DNA from: Cytobacillus massiliigabonensis
Lineage (GTDB): Bacteria; Bacillota; Bacilli; Bacillales; Cytobacillaceae
Length of the DNA: 64,000 bases
Assembly: GCF_900199725.1 (NCBI RefSeq)
Contig: NZ_LT904903.1
Coordinates: forward strand, 180,322-244,321
Reading direction: 5' to 3'
Shown here: positions 25,654 to 34,197 of the stretch, in pieces
Position numbering within the stretch: the stretch's first letter is position 1
Layout of the letters: every line of letters starts with the position of its first letter
Program-made: the position numbers and the translations under genes
The notes under the pieces: model-generated
The model's input: the letters and a program-made list of their open reading frames with translations, nothing else
The model's database searches: none
What the model was told of the DNA's origin: nothing

Positions 25654-28600
25654 GTGAAAGGCTTAGTTAATTTTGTTCTGAAGAATAAACTGGCAGTTTG
25701 GTTGCTTACAATAATTATTACCGTATCTGGTATTTATTCGGGTACCCAAATGAAAACGGAGACGATTCCAGATATTTCAATTCCGTATTTAATGGTCATG
25801 GGTGTGTATCCTGGAGCAACTCCTGAACAAGTAATGAATGATATATCGATGCCATTGGAAAAAGCGGTAGAAAACCTTGAAGATGTGAAGGCTGTTTATT
25901 CCAACTCATATTCAAACATGGCAAATATTCAGGTCGAATACGATTATGGAATCGATATGGATGAAGCAAAACGTGCATTAGAATCTGCTATTGATGCAGT
26001 GACTTTACCAGAAGATGCACAAAAGCCGACCATTACAGCAATTAGCATGAATATGATGCCAGTTGTGGCGTTGAGCGTTAGCAGTAAGAAAGAGGATATT
26101 GTTGAACTGACATCAACAGTTGAGGAAATTTTACTTCCGAAAATCGAAAAAATCGATGGAGTTGCCTCTGCTACGATTACTGGTCAGCATATAGAAGAGG
26201 TTCAGCTAACTTATAATGAAGAAAAAATGGCTGAGCTTGGTTTAACGGAAGATAAAGTAAAAGAAATGATTCAAGCAAGTGACTTGGCCGTTTCATTAGG
26301 GCTTTACGAATTTGAAGAAGGTGAACAGGCTGTAGCAATTGATGGAAAGTTCATGACAGCGGATGAATTAAAGGAAATGCTTATTCCTGTAACACCATCT
26401 GCAACCCAGCCTTCTCCTTTTGTGAAGCTAAGCGATATTGCTACTATTGAAGTAGTAGGTAAAGTACAATCTGTTTCACGTACGAACGGTGAAAATGCGA
26501 TTGCGATTCAAATTGTTAAAGGACAGCAAGCAAACACTGTTGATGTTGTTAACAGTGTGAAGGATTTAATTAAGGATGAAGAGAAAAAGATCGATGGCCT
26601 TGTGGTTGATGTCTCGCTTGACCAAGGGAAGCCGATTGAAGATTCCGTTTCAACGATGGTTGAAAAAGCATTATTTGGCGGATTAATCGCTGTATTAATT
26701 ATCCTCCTATTCTTGCGTGACTTTAAATCTACTATTATTTCGATTATTTCCATTCCAGTATCCATTTTTATGGCTTTATTGCTATTGAATTGGCTGGATA
26801 TTACGCTAAATATCATGACGCTTGGAGCGATTACTGTGGCGATCGGCCGTGTAATTGATGACTCCATCGTAGTAGTAGAAAATATTTATCGCCGTTTGCA
26901 TTTAAAAGGGGAGAAATTAACAGGTCGTGCACTTGTACGTGAAGCGACGATTGAAATGTTCAAACCCATTCTGTCATCCACACTAGTAACAGTTGCGGTA
27001 TTTGCTCCGCTTATCTTCGTTGGCGGGATGGTCGGCGAACTGTTTATGCCATTCGCATTAACGATGACATTTGCGCTTGGAGCTTCGTTAATTGTGGCTA
27101 TTACAGTTGTACCCGCGTTATCTCACTTCTTATTTAAGAAGAAGCTATATAGTGAAAAGACAGAAGGAAGTCATAAAGAGGCTGGTAAATTAGCTAAATC
27201 GTACAAAGGTATCTTAAATTGGACTTTGAACCATAAAGTGATAACGTCCATTATTTCCATTGTTTTATTAGCAGGCAGCTTAGCATTAACACCATTAATT
27301 GGCTTTAGCTTTATGGGCAGTGAAGAGGAAAAGGTAATGTACTTAACGTACACTCCAGAAACAGGAGAATTAAAAGAAGATACGTTAGCCAATGTCGCGG
27401 TTGTTGAGGAAGAGATGTTAAAACGAGGTGACATTGATATCGTTCAAGTTTCTGTAACTGAGAGCGGGGATGAGATGTCGGCAATGATGGGCGGCGGCGG
27501 AGGCGGCGCATTAATGTACCTCATCTTTGACCCTGAAATGGAAGATTTCCCAGAAGTGCGTGAGGAAATTGAAGACTATGTGTTTAATATCGGACAATCG
27601 GGCGAATGGAAGAGCCAGAACTTCTCATCCATGTCGATGTCAACAAATGAAGTGAGCTATACTTTCTACAGTGAGGATTTAGATAAACTAAACAGTGCTG
27701 TAAAAATGGTAGAAGATGTAATGAAAGAAACGGATGGATTGGAAGATGTTTCTTCAAGTGCAGAGGATGCTTATGTTGAATATACATTTAAAGTAGAACA
27801 GGATGAGCTGCTGCAGTACGGGTTAACAACTGGTCAAATTGTGATGATGTTGAACCCGAATAAAACACAAGATGTATTAACTACGGTTGAAAAAGACGGA
27901 GATACATTAGAAGTCATCGTTCAGCAAGAACAAACAGAACAGCCAAAATCAGTCGATGATATTTTAGCAACAGAAGTACCAACAGCACTTGGCACGACGA
28001 TGCCGCTTTCTAAACTTGTAACAGTTGAGAAGGGGACAACGTTAAATACCCTTGCGCGCAGTAAAGGGGAATACTATGCAAGTGTTTCTGGAACAATCAT
28101 TGGTGACGATATTTCCAAAGCAACATCTAAAGTAGATAAAGCAATAAATAAATTAGATTTACCTAAAGGTGTAACAGTTGGTGTTGCCGGAGTGCAAGCA
28201 GACATGACTGAAACATTTACACAACTTGGTGTAGCGATGATTGCGGCAGTCGCAATTGTATACTTCATCCTTGTTGTTACATTTGGTGAAGGTGTCGCTC
28301 CATTCTCGATTCTATTCTCATTGCCATTTGCGGTTATTGGTTCATTTGTTGGTTTATTAATCGCGGGTGAAACGATCTCTGTATCTGTCATGATGGGTCT
28401 ACTAATGTTAATAGGTATTGTCGTAACAAATGCGATCGTACTTGTAGACCGAATTATTCACATGGAACGTGATGGATTGACTATGCGTGAAGCAATCCTA
28501 GAAGCGGGTGCAACACGTCTGCGTCCAATCCTAATGACTGCAATTGCAACAATCGGTGCTTTAATTCCATTAGCACTTGGTTCTGGCGGCGGCGGACTCA

Positions 28601-28737
28601 TCTCAAAAGGCCTTGGTATTACAGTTATCGGCGGATTAACAAGTTCAACACTATTAACATTAATCGTTGTACCAATCGTCTATGAAGTGTTATCAAAGCT
28701 ATTTAAGAAGAACCGTAAAGACATTCAGGAAAACTAG
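25654..28737 (+). CDS. swrC: RND-family efflux transporter, SwrC (YerP) type
   Basis: A 1027-residue Gram-positive RND exporter: TM1 near the N-terminus (NFVLKNKLAVWLL), a large extracellular loop, TM2-6 (about 325-510), a second loop and TM8-12 (about 845-1010). Blocks shared with B. subtilis SwrC include NFVLKNK, TLNIMTLGAITVAIGRVIDDSIVVVENIYRR and RPILMTAIATIGALIPLALG; a conserved Asp pair (IDDS) lies in TM4. GTG 25654, with AAGGGTAGGTG upstream, is chosen over ATG 25618, which is at the transcription start. In B. subtilis SwrC exports surfactin and aids swarming. A glycine run (MMGGGGGGAL) sits in the second loop. Confidence 0.93.
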   Translation: MKGLVNFVLKNKLAVWLLTIIITVSGIYSGTQMKTETIPDISIPYLMVMGVYPGATPEQVMNDISMPLEKAVENLEDVKAVYSNSYSNMANIQVEYDYGIDMDEAKRALESAIDAVTLPEDAQKPTITAISMNMMPVVALSVSSKKEDIVELTSTVEEILLPKIEKIDGVASATITGQHIEEVQLTYNEEKMAELGLTEDKVKEMIQASDLAVSLGLYEFEEGEQAVAIDGKFMTADELKEMLIPVTPSATQPSPFVKLSDIATIEVVGKVQSVSRTNGENAIAIQIVKGQQANTVDVVNSVKDLIKDEEKKIDGLVVDVSLDQGKPIEDSVSTMVEKALFGGLIAVLIILLFLRDFKSTIISIISIPVSIFMALLLLNWLDITLNIMTLGAITVAIGRVIDDSIVVVENIYRRLHLKGEKLTGRALVREATIEMFKPILSSTLVTVAVFAPLIFVGGMVGELFMPFALTMTFALGASLIVAITVVPALSHFLFKKKLYSEKTEGSHKEAGKLAKSYKGILNWTLNHKVITSIISIVLLAGSLALTPLIGFSFMGSEEEKVMYLTYTPETGELKEDTLANVAVVEEEMLKRGDIDIVQVSVTESGDEMSAMMGGGGGGALMYLIFDPEMEDFPEVREEIEDYVFNIGQSGEWKSQNFSSMSMSTNEVSYTFYSEDLDKLNSAVKMVEDVMKETDGLEDVSSSAEDAYVEYTFKVEQDELLQYGLTTGQIVMMLNPNKTQDVLTTVEKDGDTLEVIVQQEQTEQPKSVDDILATEVPTALGTTMPLSKLVTVEKGTTLNTLARSKGEYYASVSGTIIGDDISKATSKVDKAINKLDLPKGVTVGVAGVQADMTETFTQLGVAMIAAVAIVYFILVVTFGEGVAPFSILFSLPFAVIGSFVGLLIAGETISVSVMMGLLMLIGIVVTNAIVLVDRIIHMERDGLTMREAILEAGATRLRPILMTAIATIGALIPLALGSGGGGLISKGLGITVIGGLTSSTLLTLIVVPIVYEVLSKLFKKNRKDIQEN

Positions 28738-28751
28738 TTCCCATCGAACCA

Positions 28752-28789
28752 AAAACCTGCAAGGCGAAAATAGCCTTGCAGGTTTTTTT
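28752..28789 (+). terminator. Rho-independent terminator of the swrC-type gene
   Basis: AAAACCTGCAAGGC / GCCTTGCAGGTTTT stem with T7. Confidence 0.92.
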
Positions 28790-28905
28790 ATTAACAGTGG
28801 GTTAATATATCGTAAATATTCGGAATTTTTAGTAATAATATTTTACAGATTTATCTTCTATGAGTTATATTATGAATGAAAGAATACTAAAATGAGGTGA
28901 GTCAA

Positions 28906-29325
28906 ATGGGATTGCAAGCAAGGCAACTATATCTAAATTTGCCGGTGAAAGATCTAAATAAATCTGTTGAATTTTTTTCGAAAATTGGATTTGAATTTAA
29001 TGCTCAATTTACCGATGAAAATGCAACCTGCATGGTAATCAACGAGAATACATTTGTGATGTTATTGGTAGAAGACTTCTTTAAGACCTTCACGAAAAAG
29101 AACCTTTCGGATGCGGAAAAAAGTACAGAAGTAATCGTAGCGATATCAGCTGACAGCAGAGAACAAGTAGATGAGATTGTAAACAAGGCATTAGATGCCG
29201 GCGGAAAGCATTCGAATGATCCAACTGACCATGGATTTATGTATGGATGGAGCTTCCAGGATCTTGATGGCCATCTATGGGAGGTTTCCTATATGGATGA
29301 AAGTGCGTTTGGCCAAGAGGGTTAA
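28906..29325 (+). CDS. VOC (glyoxalase/bleomycin-resistance fold) protein
   Basis: A 139-residue protein of the vicinal oxygen chelate fold: two beta-alpha-beta-beta-beta halves (LYLNLPVKDLNKSVEFFSKIGFEF at 8-31; DHGFMYGWSFQDLDGHLWEVSYMD near the C-terminus, with the metal-ligand Glu in WEV). It resembles the extradiol/glyoxalase-like group that bacilli carry in many copies. ATG 28906 is chosen because GAGGTG overlaps the alternative GTG at 28897. Substrate unknown. Confidence 0.85.
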   Translation: MGLQARQLYLNLPVKDLNKSVEFFSKIGFEFNAQFTDENATCMVINENTFVMLLVEDFFKTFTKKNLSDAEKSTEVIVAISADSREQVDEIVNKALDAGGKHSNDPTDHGFMYGWSFQDLDGHLWEVSYMDESAFGQEG

Positions 29326-29349
29326 TTTAAATATTTTAGGAAAATACAG

Positions 29350-29382
29350 AATCCGCGTTGAACTATTTTTTCAATGCGGATT
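29350..29382 (+). terminator. Hairpin after the VOC gene
   Basis: AATCCGCGTTGAA / TTCAATGCGGATT, 12 of 13 pairs, loop of seven, but no T-run after it. Confidence 0.5.
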
Positions 29383-29400
29383 TGGCTTGTAATTAAATAA

Positions 29401-29700
29401 AGTAGATAAGGTTGGCACTCGAACAAGAGGCATAAAAGAGGAACGGGTCGCCAATAAGGGTCATTGGCGACCGAACAATTGAGAAAAAAGAGTTGGCAGT
29501 ATCTAATAAGGGTCATTGGCGACCGAACAATCGAGAAAAAAGAGTTGGCAGTATCTAATAAGGGTCATTAACGACCGGATAAGGAAAGAAAAAAGGAACT
29601 GGGTAGCCAATAGAGGTTATTAGCTACCGTATAACCGAAAAAGTAGATATAAGAGTATCCAATACAAATTATTTCCAATTAAACTCTTGAAGTTCTCGAA
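29401..29700. repeat. 52-bp tandem repeat tract with conserved hairpins
   Basis: The word AATAAGGGTCATT recurs at 29453, 29505 and 29557, and diverged forms follow at 29609 (AATAGAGGTTATT) and 29661 (AATACAAATTATT), always exactly 52 bp apart; a faint copy may start at 29401. The first full unit contains a perfect GGTCGCCAAT / ATTGGCGACC stem, and the 29609 unit has GGTAGC / GCTACC at the same place, a paired change. The tract lies between the 3' ends of two convergent genes. Confidence 0.85.
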
Positions 29701-29707
29701 AATGGGT

Positions 29708-30616
29708 TTACTTATAGTAAGTCCATTGACCATAACCCGTAGCCTGGTAATTTTGCCTTAATATTCTTCCAATCATCTTTTTAGACTGTACTAGTTGACA
29801 CCAATCATAAACCTCGTTAGTCGTAACCTTTTTATCTGGAAAAAGTAATTTGAATTCCTCGACACTGCGAATGATGGCCTCTTGTATATTTTCCTTATGC
29901 CCGCATTGATCACAGAGTGCTATTCTTTCGCCAACAGACAGAAGGAATGATTGGCAAGCTGCACAAGTTATCCCTTTCCGCATCTGGTCATAATGATAAG
30001 TGGGTAGCCGGGTGTAAGGTGATTCTGAGATATGAGCCTGTATTAATAGGTCGGCTAGTTTGCGGTGCAAGCTATTGAGGTTGGATGGTTTCATATTTAA
30101 GTTTTTTATAAAGTAATTTAATTGTGGTGGGAAGATCATTTTCTCATCTTGGGGTGCGTTGTATAAGAAGAATTCGGGGTTAACAAAGGCAAGGTAACCT
30201 TTTATAGAAAAATTGAATCCGTGCTTTTGAAGAAATTGGCGAAGCAGTGTTTCAATGCGATTCAATTGATGCAGTGGATTCGTAATTTCTTTTCCAGTAG
30301 AACAAATATAAAAATTCTTATCTTGGTAATAGTAATTGCCTTCATAATTTTTTACTTCGAAGGGGATGATCGCATCTTGCGTAATGAGTAAAGAATCAAT
30401 TTGAAAGGTAGTTTTGTTGCTTTCAATAAGAAGGTCATTCAATATAAGAAATTTACTATTAAGATTGGAAATTAATGAGTCAAATTTCATTTCTCCTTCA
30501 AGGCCTTTCTTAAGGTTTAAGTGATGCTGTTGTTCACTTCCCGTTAACTTCATTCTGGCATGTAATAATTTTAACATGACTAATTCCATCGATTCATTTC
30601 TATTTTTTATAAGCAT
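29708..30616 (-). CDS. NERD-domain (nuclease-related) protein with C-terminal zinc ribbon
   Basis: A 302-residue protein. The NERD domain (about 38-150) has the restriction-nuclease-like pattern GLEGEMKFD, FQIDSLLIT and PFEVKNYEG, that is the E, D and ExK residues of the PD-(D/E)XK fold. The C-terminal part has a zinc ribbon (CAACQ...CDQCGH, about 222-245) and an HTH-like tail (TTNEVYDWC...GRILRQNY). AAAGGAAG precedes ATG 30616. NERD proteins are thought to act on DNA, but the role of this one is unknown. No restriction or defence partner is nearby. Confidence 0.85.
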   Translation of the reverse strand: MLIKNRNESMELVMLKLLHARMKLTGSEQQHHLNLKKGLEGEMKFDSLISNLNSKFLILNDLLIESNKTTFQIDSLLITQDAIIPFEVKNYEGNYYYQDKNFYICSTGKEITNPLHQLNRIETLLRQFLQKHGFNFSIKGYLAFVNPEFFLYNAPQDEKMIFPPQLNYFIKNLNMKPSNLNSLHRKLADLLIQAHISESPYTRLPTYHYDQMRKGITCAACQSFLLSVGERIALCDQCGHKENIQEAIIRSVEEFKLLFPDKKVTTNEVYDWCQLVQSKKMIGRILRQNYQATGYGQWTYYK

Positions 30617-30773
30617 ATTTCACTTCCTTTCCATCCTGTTATGTTCATTCTATAATAAGTAGAACGAGAATTTTATGGAAAATCCATGAAATTTATTAGC
30701 ATTTATTAATTAAGTATTGGATAACTTTAGTATAGAATATAGATTGATATTGAAAAATAGGGAGGCTGCTAAA

Positions 30774-31241
30774 ATGAGTGAGTTATTATTTAAAAATATG
30801 GAATTAACACGGGGTTTCTTTTTAAAAACTATTGCTGGCTTAAATGAAGAGATTGTAGATGTTCAGCCTGAAGGCTTTAACAATACAATTAAATGGCATA
30901 TTGGCCATGTGCTAACTTCAGCAGAGCAATTTATGTTTGGATATCCTCACAAATCAGCAAGTATCCCTGCGAATTACTTGGAGCTGTTTGCAACTGGTAC
31001 AAAACCTTCAGATTGGCAGGGGGAGGTTCCTTCAGTTTCTGAACTTACAGCACAGTTAAAAGATCAATTACTGCGCATGAAAGAGATTCCAGCAGAACGT
31101 TTTAGTGAAAAATTGTCCACACCTTTTTTGGGTCAGGAAACGTTCGGTGAGATTAGTAATTTTTCATTATTTCACGAATCCATTCATTTTGGTCAAATTC
31201 AAGCGATGAAACGTGTAATAGAAGCAGCACAAGCAAAATAA
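30774..31241 (+). CDS. DinB-family four-helix protein
   Basis: A 155-residue DinB/YfiT-like protein. The likely metal-binding histidines are in IKWHIGHV (about 43-46) and in LFHESIHFGQI (about 133-137), giving the family's three-His arrangement. ATG 30774 follows GGGAGG; the frame start at 30717 lacks a ribosome site. Relatives act as thiol-dependent transferases (bacillithiol in bacilli) or are uncharacterised. Confidence 0.85.
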   Translation: MSELLFKNMELTRGFFLKTIAGLNEEIVDVQPEGFNNTIKWHIGHVLTSAEQFMFGYPHKSASIPANYLELFATGTKPSDWQGEVPSVSELTAQLKDQLLRMKEIPAERFSEKLSTPFLGQETFGEISNFSLFHESIHFGQIQAMKRVIEAAQAK

Positions 31242-31250
31242 AATACATGT

Positions 31251-31297
31251 AAATAGAAAGGGAGGGCTGTATCGCGCTCTCTTTCTATTTATTTTTT
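31251..31297 (+). terminator. Rho-independent terminator of the dinB-like gene
   Basis: AAATAGAAAG.GAG / CTC.CTTTCTATTT stem followed by T6. Confidence 0.85.
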
Positions 31298-31298
31298 G

Positions 31299-31336
31299 TG
31301 CAATCGATTGCATTATTATTGTTTAAATATTAAAAT
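31299..31336 (+). promoter_or_regulatory. Promoter and LacI-type operator of the first glucosidase gene
   Basis: TTGCAT (31308-31313), 17 bp, TAAAAT (31331-31336). The perfect palindrome TGCAATCGATTGCA (31299-31312) covers the -35 and has the central CG of LacI-family operators, so the LacI protein encoded at 37284 is the likely repressor. Confidence 0.7.
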
Positions 31337-31370
31337 AATTCCATCGAAATACTGTAGGTGGTGGAAAGAG

Positions 31371-33062
31371 TTGTCCCAGTCAATAGATCCGTGGTGGAAA
31401 CGCAATGTAGTGTATCAAATTTATCCGAGAAGCTTTAAGGATTCAAATGGAGATGGAATTGGTGACTTGCAGGGAATTATTTCAAAATTAGATTATTTGC
31501 AAAAGCTAGGAATAGATGTTATTTGGCTGAGTCCAATCTATGATTCTCCAAATGATGACAATGGCTATGATATTCGGAATTACCGGAAAATCATGAAAGA
31601 ATTTGGCACAATGGCTGATTTTGAACAATTAGTTAAAGAAGCAAAACAGCGAAGCATTCGAATTGTAATGGATCTCGTTGTGAATCACACATCTGATGAA
31701 CATGCTTGGTTTGTTGAATCACGTTCATCTATAAATTCAAAATATCGGGATTATTACATATGGCGTACAGGGAATGAACACAATCCTCCGAACAATTGGG
31801 GTTCTGTTTTTTCTGGGTCTGCTTGGGAAAAAGATGAAAATACGAATGCGTATTATTTGCATTTATTCTCAAAAAAACAGCCCGATTTGAACTGGGAGCA
31901 TGCACCTCTAAGAAATGAAATTTATGACATTATGACCTATTGGCTGGAAAAGGGAATTGGCGGATTTCGCATGGACGTGATCAACTTTATTTCGAAAGAT
32001 TTGCAATTACCTAATGGAGCAATTCCTCCTAATCAAAAGTATGGAGATGGAAGCCCATTTTATATGAATGGACCAAGGATTCACACGTATTTACGAGAAA
32101 TGAATGAAAGGGTATTACGCCATTATGATGTATTAACAGTAGGAGAAATGCCTGGAGCAACGACTGAGGATGCGCAAATCTATACAAGTCCGGAGAATCA
32201 GGAAGTGAATATGGTATTCACTTTTGAACATATGAATCTCGACAGTGGTCCTTTTGAAAAATGGGATGTTCGGCCATTAAAGTTAAAAGAATTAAAGCGA
32301 AACTTTAAGAAATGGCAGAATAAGCTGCATCATGTTGGATGGAATAGTCTGTATTGGAATAATCATGATCAGCCGCGAATTGTCTCAAGGTTTGGGGATG
32401 ACCAGGTGTATCGGGAGGAATCAGCGAAAATGCTGGCCATTTGTCTGCATATGCTCCAAGGGACTCCATATATTTATCAAGGAGAAGAGCTAGGCATGAC
32501 AAATGTGCAGTTTGATGCGATTGATGATTATCGGGATATTGAAACGCACAATATGTATAAAGAGAAACGGGAACTGGGAATCTCTCATGAAAAAATCATG
32601 GCAAGTATTTATGCGAAAGGGCGGGATAATGCACGTACTCCTATGCAATGGACTGCAGAAGGAGGATTTACAGATGGGGTTCCTTGGATCCGGATGAATC
32701 CGAATACAGTTAGAATAAATTCTGAGGAAGCCATTGCAGATCGATCCTCTATTTTTTATACGTACCAAAAACTGATTCATTTGAGAAAAGAGCATGACAT
32801 CATTTCTAATGGAAGTTTTCAATTGTTATTGCCAGACCATCCATATTTATTTGTTTTTAAAAGGCAAACAAAGGAGGAAGAATGGCTCGTTGCAGCCAAT
32901 TTCTCTAAACAGATGGAGCAGTTAACCTGTGAGGAATGTAATGTCCCAAATTGGAAAGGGAATCTTATCATAGCTAACTATGATACTCTTAAATTAGAAA
33001 AAGAAATAATAAACCTTCGCCCTTATGAGGCGTTTGTGCTTGCTTATGAAAGGAGGCAGTAA
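31371..33062 (+). CDS. malL: GH13 alpha-glucosidase, oligo-1,6-glucosidase type
   Basis: A 563-residue cytoplasmic GH13 enzyme that cleaves terminal glucose from short alpha-glucosides. The (beta/alpha)8 barrel has nucleophile D202 in FRMDVINFI, acid/base E259 in GEMPG and D333 in NNHDQPR. The Val right after the nucleophile is the residue linked to alpha-1,6 (isomaltose) preference. A TTG start at 31371 is chosen: it gives the family N-terminus (WWKRNVVYQIYPRSF), GGTGG lies upstream, and the alternative TTG at 31296 lies before the promoter. The ROK kinase starts one base after the stop codon. Confidence 0.9.
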   Translation: MSQSIDPWWKRNVVYQIYPRSFKDSNGDGIGDLQGIISKLDYLQKLGIDVIWLSPIYDSPNDDNGYDIRNYRKIMKEFGTMADFEQLVKEAKQRSIRIVMDLVVNHTSDEHAWFVESRSSINSKYRDYYIWRTGNEHNPPNNWGSVFSGSAWEKDENTNAYYLHLFSKKQPDLNWEHAPLRNEIYDIMTYWLEKGIGGFRMDVINFISKDLQLPNGAIPPNQKYGDGSPFYMNGPRIHTYLREMNERVLRHYDVLTVGEMPGATTEDAQIYTSPENQEVNMVFTFEHMNLDSGPFEKWDVRPLKLKELKRNFKKWQNKLHHVGWNSLYWNNHDQPRIVSRFGDDQVYREESAKMLAICLHMLQGTPYIYQGEELGMTNVQFDAIDDYRDIETHNMYKEKRELGISHEKIMASIYAKGRDNARTPMQWTAEGGFTDGVPWIRMNPNTVRINSEEAIADRSSIFYTYQKLIHLRKEHDIISNGSFQLLLPDHPYLFVFKRQTKEEEWLVAANFSKQMEQLTCEECNVPNWKGNLIIANYDTLKLEKEIINLRPYEAFVLAYERRQ

Positions 33063-33063
33063 G

Positions 33064-33951
33064 ATGGGAAAAATAGCTGGTATTGATATTGGAGGAACAA
33101 AAATCCGTTTTGGTATTGTAAATGAGTTAGGCGAAGTATTGGCAGATTGGACGATTCCTACAAAGATTCCTCTATATCCGTATTTAGAAGAACAGATTCT
33201 TAGGATAAAAAAGGATTTTCCAGATCTTTCAGGAATAGGTATTGGTACAAGAGGAATGGTGGATGCAGAGACAGGTATCATCACTTTTGAAAAGGAACTG
33301 GAAGGATGGCAGGGTACTGCGGTTAAATCCCAGTTGGAAGTCGCAACGGGTCTGAGGGTTGAAGTCAATAATGATGCGAACTGTGCAGCTCTTGCGGAAG
33401 TTCATTTAGGAGCAGCAAAAGGTTTTCGAAGGGCTGCATGTTTGACGGTTGGAACAGGACTCGGAGGCGGATTCATTTTCGATGGGCGGATAATGAATGG
33501 GGCCAACGGAGGTGCCGGAGAAGTCGGCCATATGATCTTATATCCAAATGGGCTGCTTTGCGGATGCGGCAGAAAAGGCTGCAGTGAACAATATGTGTCT
33601 GGCACGGCATTGAGAAGGCTCATTCGCGAGGAGAATGTAATCGATCCCGAAACAGGTGAACTTGCAATGCCGCAAAATCTTTTCCGGTTAGCAGTGGATG
33701 GGGTAGCAAGTGCCATCTCGGTTCGCGAACACTTTCTTTCTGATTTTGCTATTGTTATTTCCAGCCTTCAGGCAGTATTGGACATGGACTGTGTCGTAAT
33801 CGGCGGAGGGGTATCAGATTCGGCGGATGATTGGTGGGATCTCCTGCTTGAGAAAGTAGAACCATTAAAGCTTAAACCATTCGAGATGAGGCGGGCTGTT
33901 TTTGGCAATGAGGCAGGAATGCTTGGTGCAGCAATGCTTATTATCGATTAA
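33064..33951 (+). CDS. ROK-family sugar kinase (glucokinase-like)
   Basis: A 295-residue ROK kinase that should phosphorylate the glucose set free by the glucosidases. The ATP site is GIDIGGTKIRFG (about 5-16), and the catalytic Asp lies in NNDANCAALAE. The ROK zinc site is GHMILYPNGLLCGCGRKGC (His and three Cys). A C-terminal glycine-rich IGGGVS follows. GGAGG lies nine bases before ATG 33064, inside the end of the glucosidase gene, so the two are one operon. Confidence 0.88.
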   Translation: MGKIAGIDIGGTKIRFGIVNELGEVLADWTIPTKIPLYPYLEEQILRIKKDFPDLSGIGIGTRGMVDAETGIITFEKELEGWQGTAVKSQLEVATGLRVEVNNDANCAALAEVHLGAAKGFRRAACLTVGTGLGGGFIFDGRIMNGANGGAGEVGHMILYPNGLLCGCGRKGCSEQYVSGTALRRLIREENVIDPETGELAMPQNLFRLAVDGVASAISVREHFLSDFAIVISSLQAVLDMDCVVIGGGVSDSADDWWDLLLEKVEPLKLKPFEMRRAVFGNEAGMLGAAMLIID

Positions 33952-34030
33952 TTTAAATAGAAGGATCGAAAAGTGAATACAAGAAATACTGTGCAAACAA
34001 GGGAGCGAATTTATTTCAGCGTACAGAAAG

Positions 34031-34062
34031 AATTTATAAAAAAACAGAATTTTTTATAAATT
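34031..34062. repeat. AT-only inverted repeat before the sugar ABC operon
   Basis: AATTTATAAAAAA and TTTTTTATAAATT pair perfectly over 13 bp around a short loop. It could weakly end the upstream transcript or feed the adjoining promoter with an UP-like element. Confidence 0.4.
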
Positions 34063-34064
34063 AG

Positions 34065-34168
34065 TTGTAGTAGCCCAGACGATGTGATAGGATAAATTTA
34101 AATCTACATTGCGCAAACGCTTTCATTAGCTTTGCTCTTCTTTTTGTCCATTTGCGCAAACGTTTTCA
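34065..34168 (+). promoter_or_regulatory. Promoter and two operators of the alpha-glucoside ABC operon
   Basis: TTGTAG (34065-34070), 17 bp, TAGGAT (34088-34093). Downstream are two near-identical boxes, TTGCGCAAACGCTTTCA (34109-34125) and TTGCGCAAACGTTTTCA (34152-34168), 43 bp apart. Each contains a CRE-like core with one mismatch (CGCAAACGYTTTCA). They may serve CcpA, the local LacI regulator, or both, as roadblocks. Confidence 0.7.
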
Positions 34169-34197
34169 CAAAATAATAAATTTTGGGGGAGAGAAAA

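Noticed and set aside
29401-29700. CRISPR array
   Set aside because: The 52-bp units repeat as a whole without unique spacers, and no cas gene is present.
31296-31370. N-terminal extension of the first glucosidase
   Set aside because: It overlaps the operator and promoter and does not resemble GH13 N-termini.
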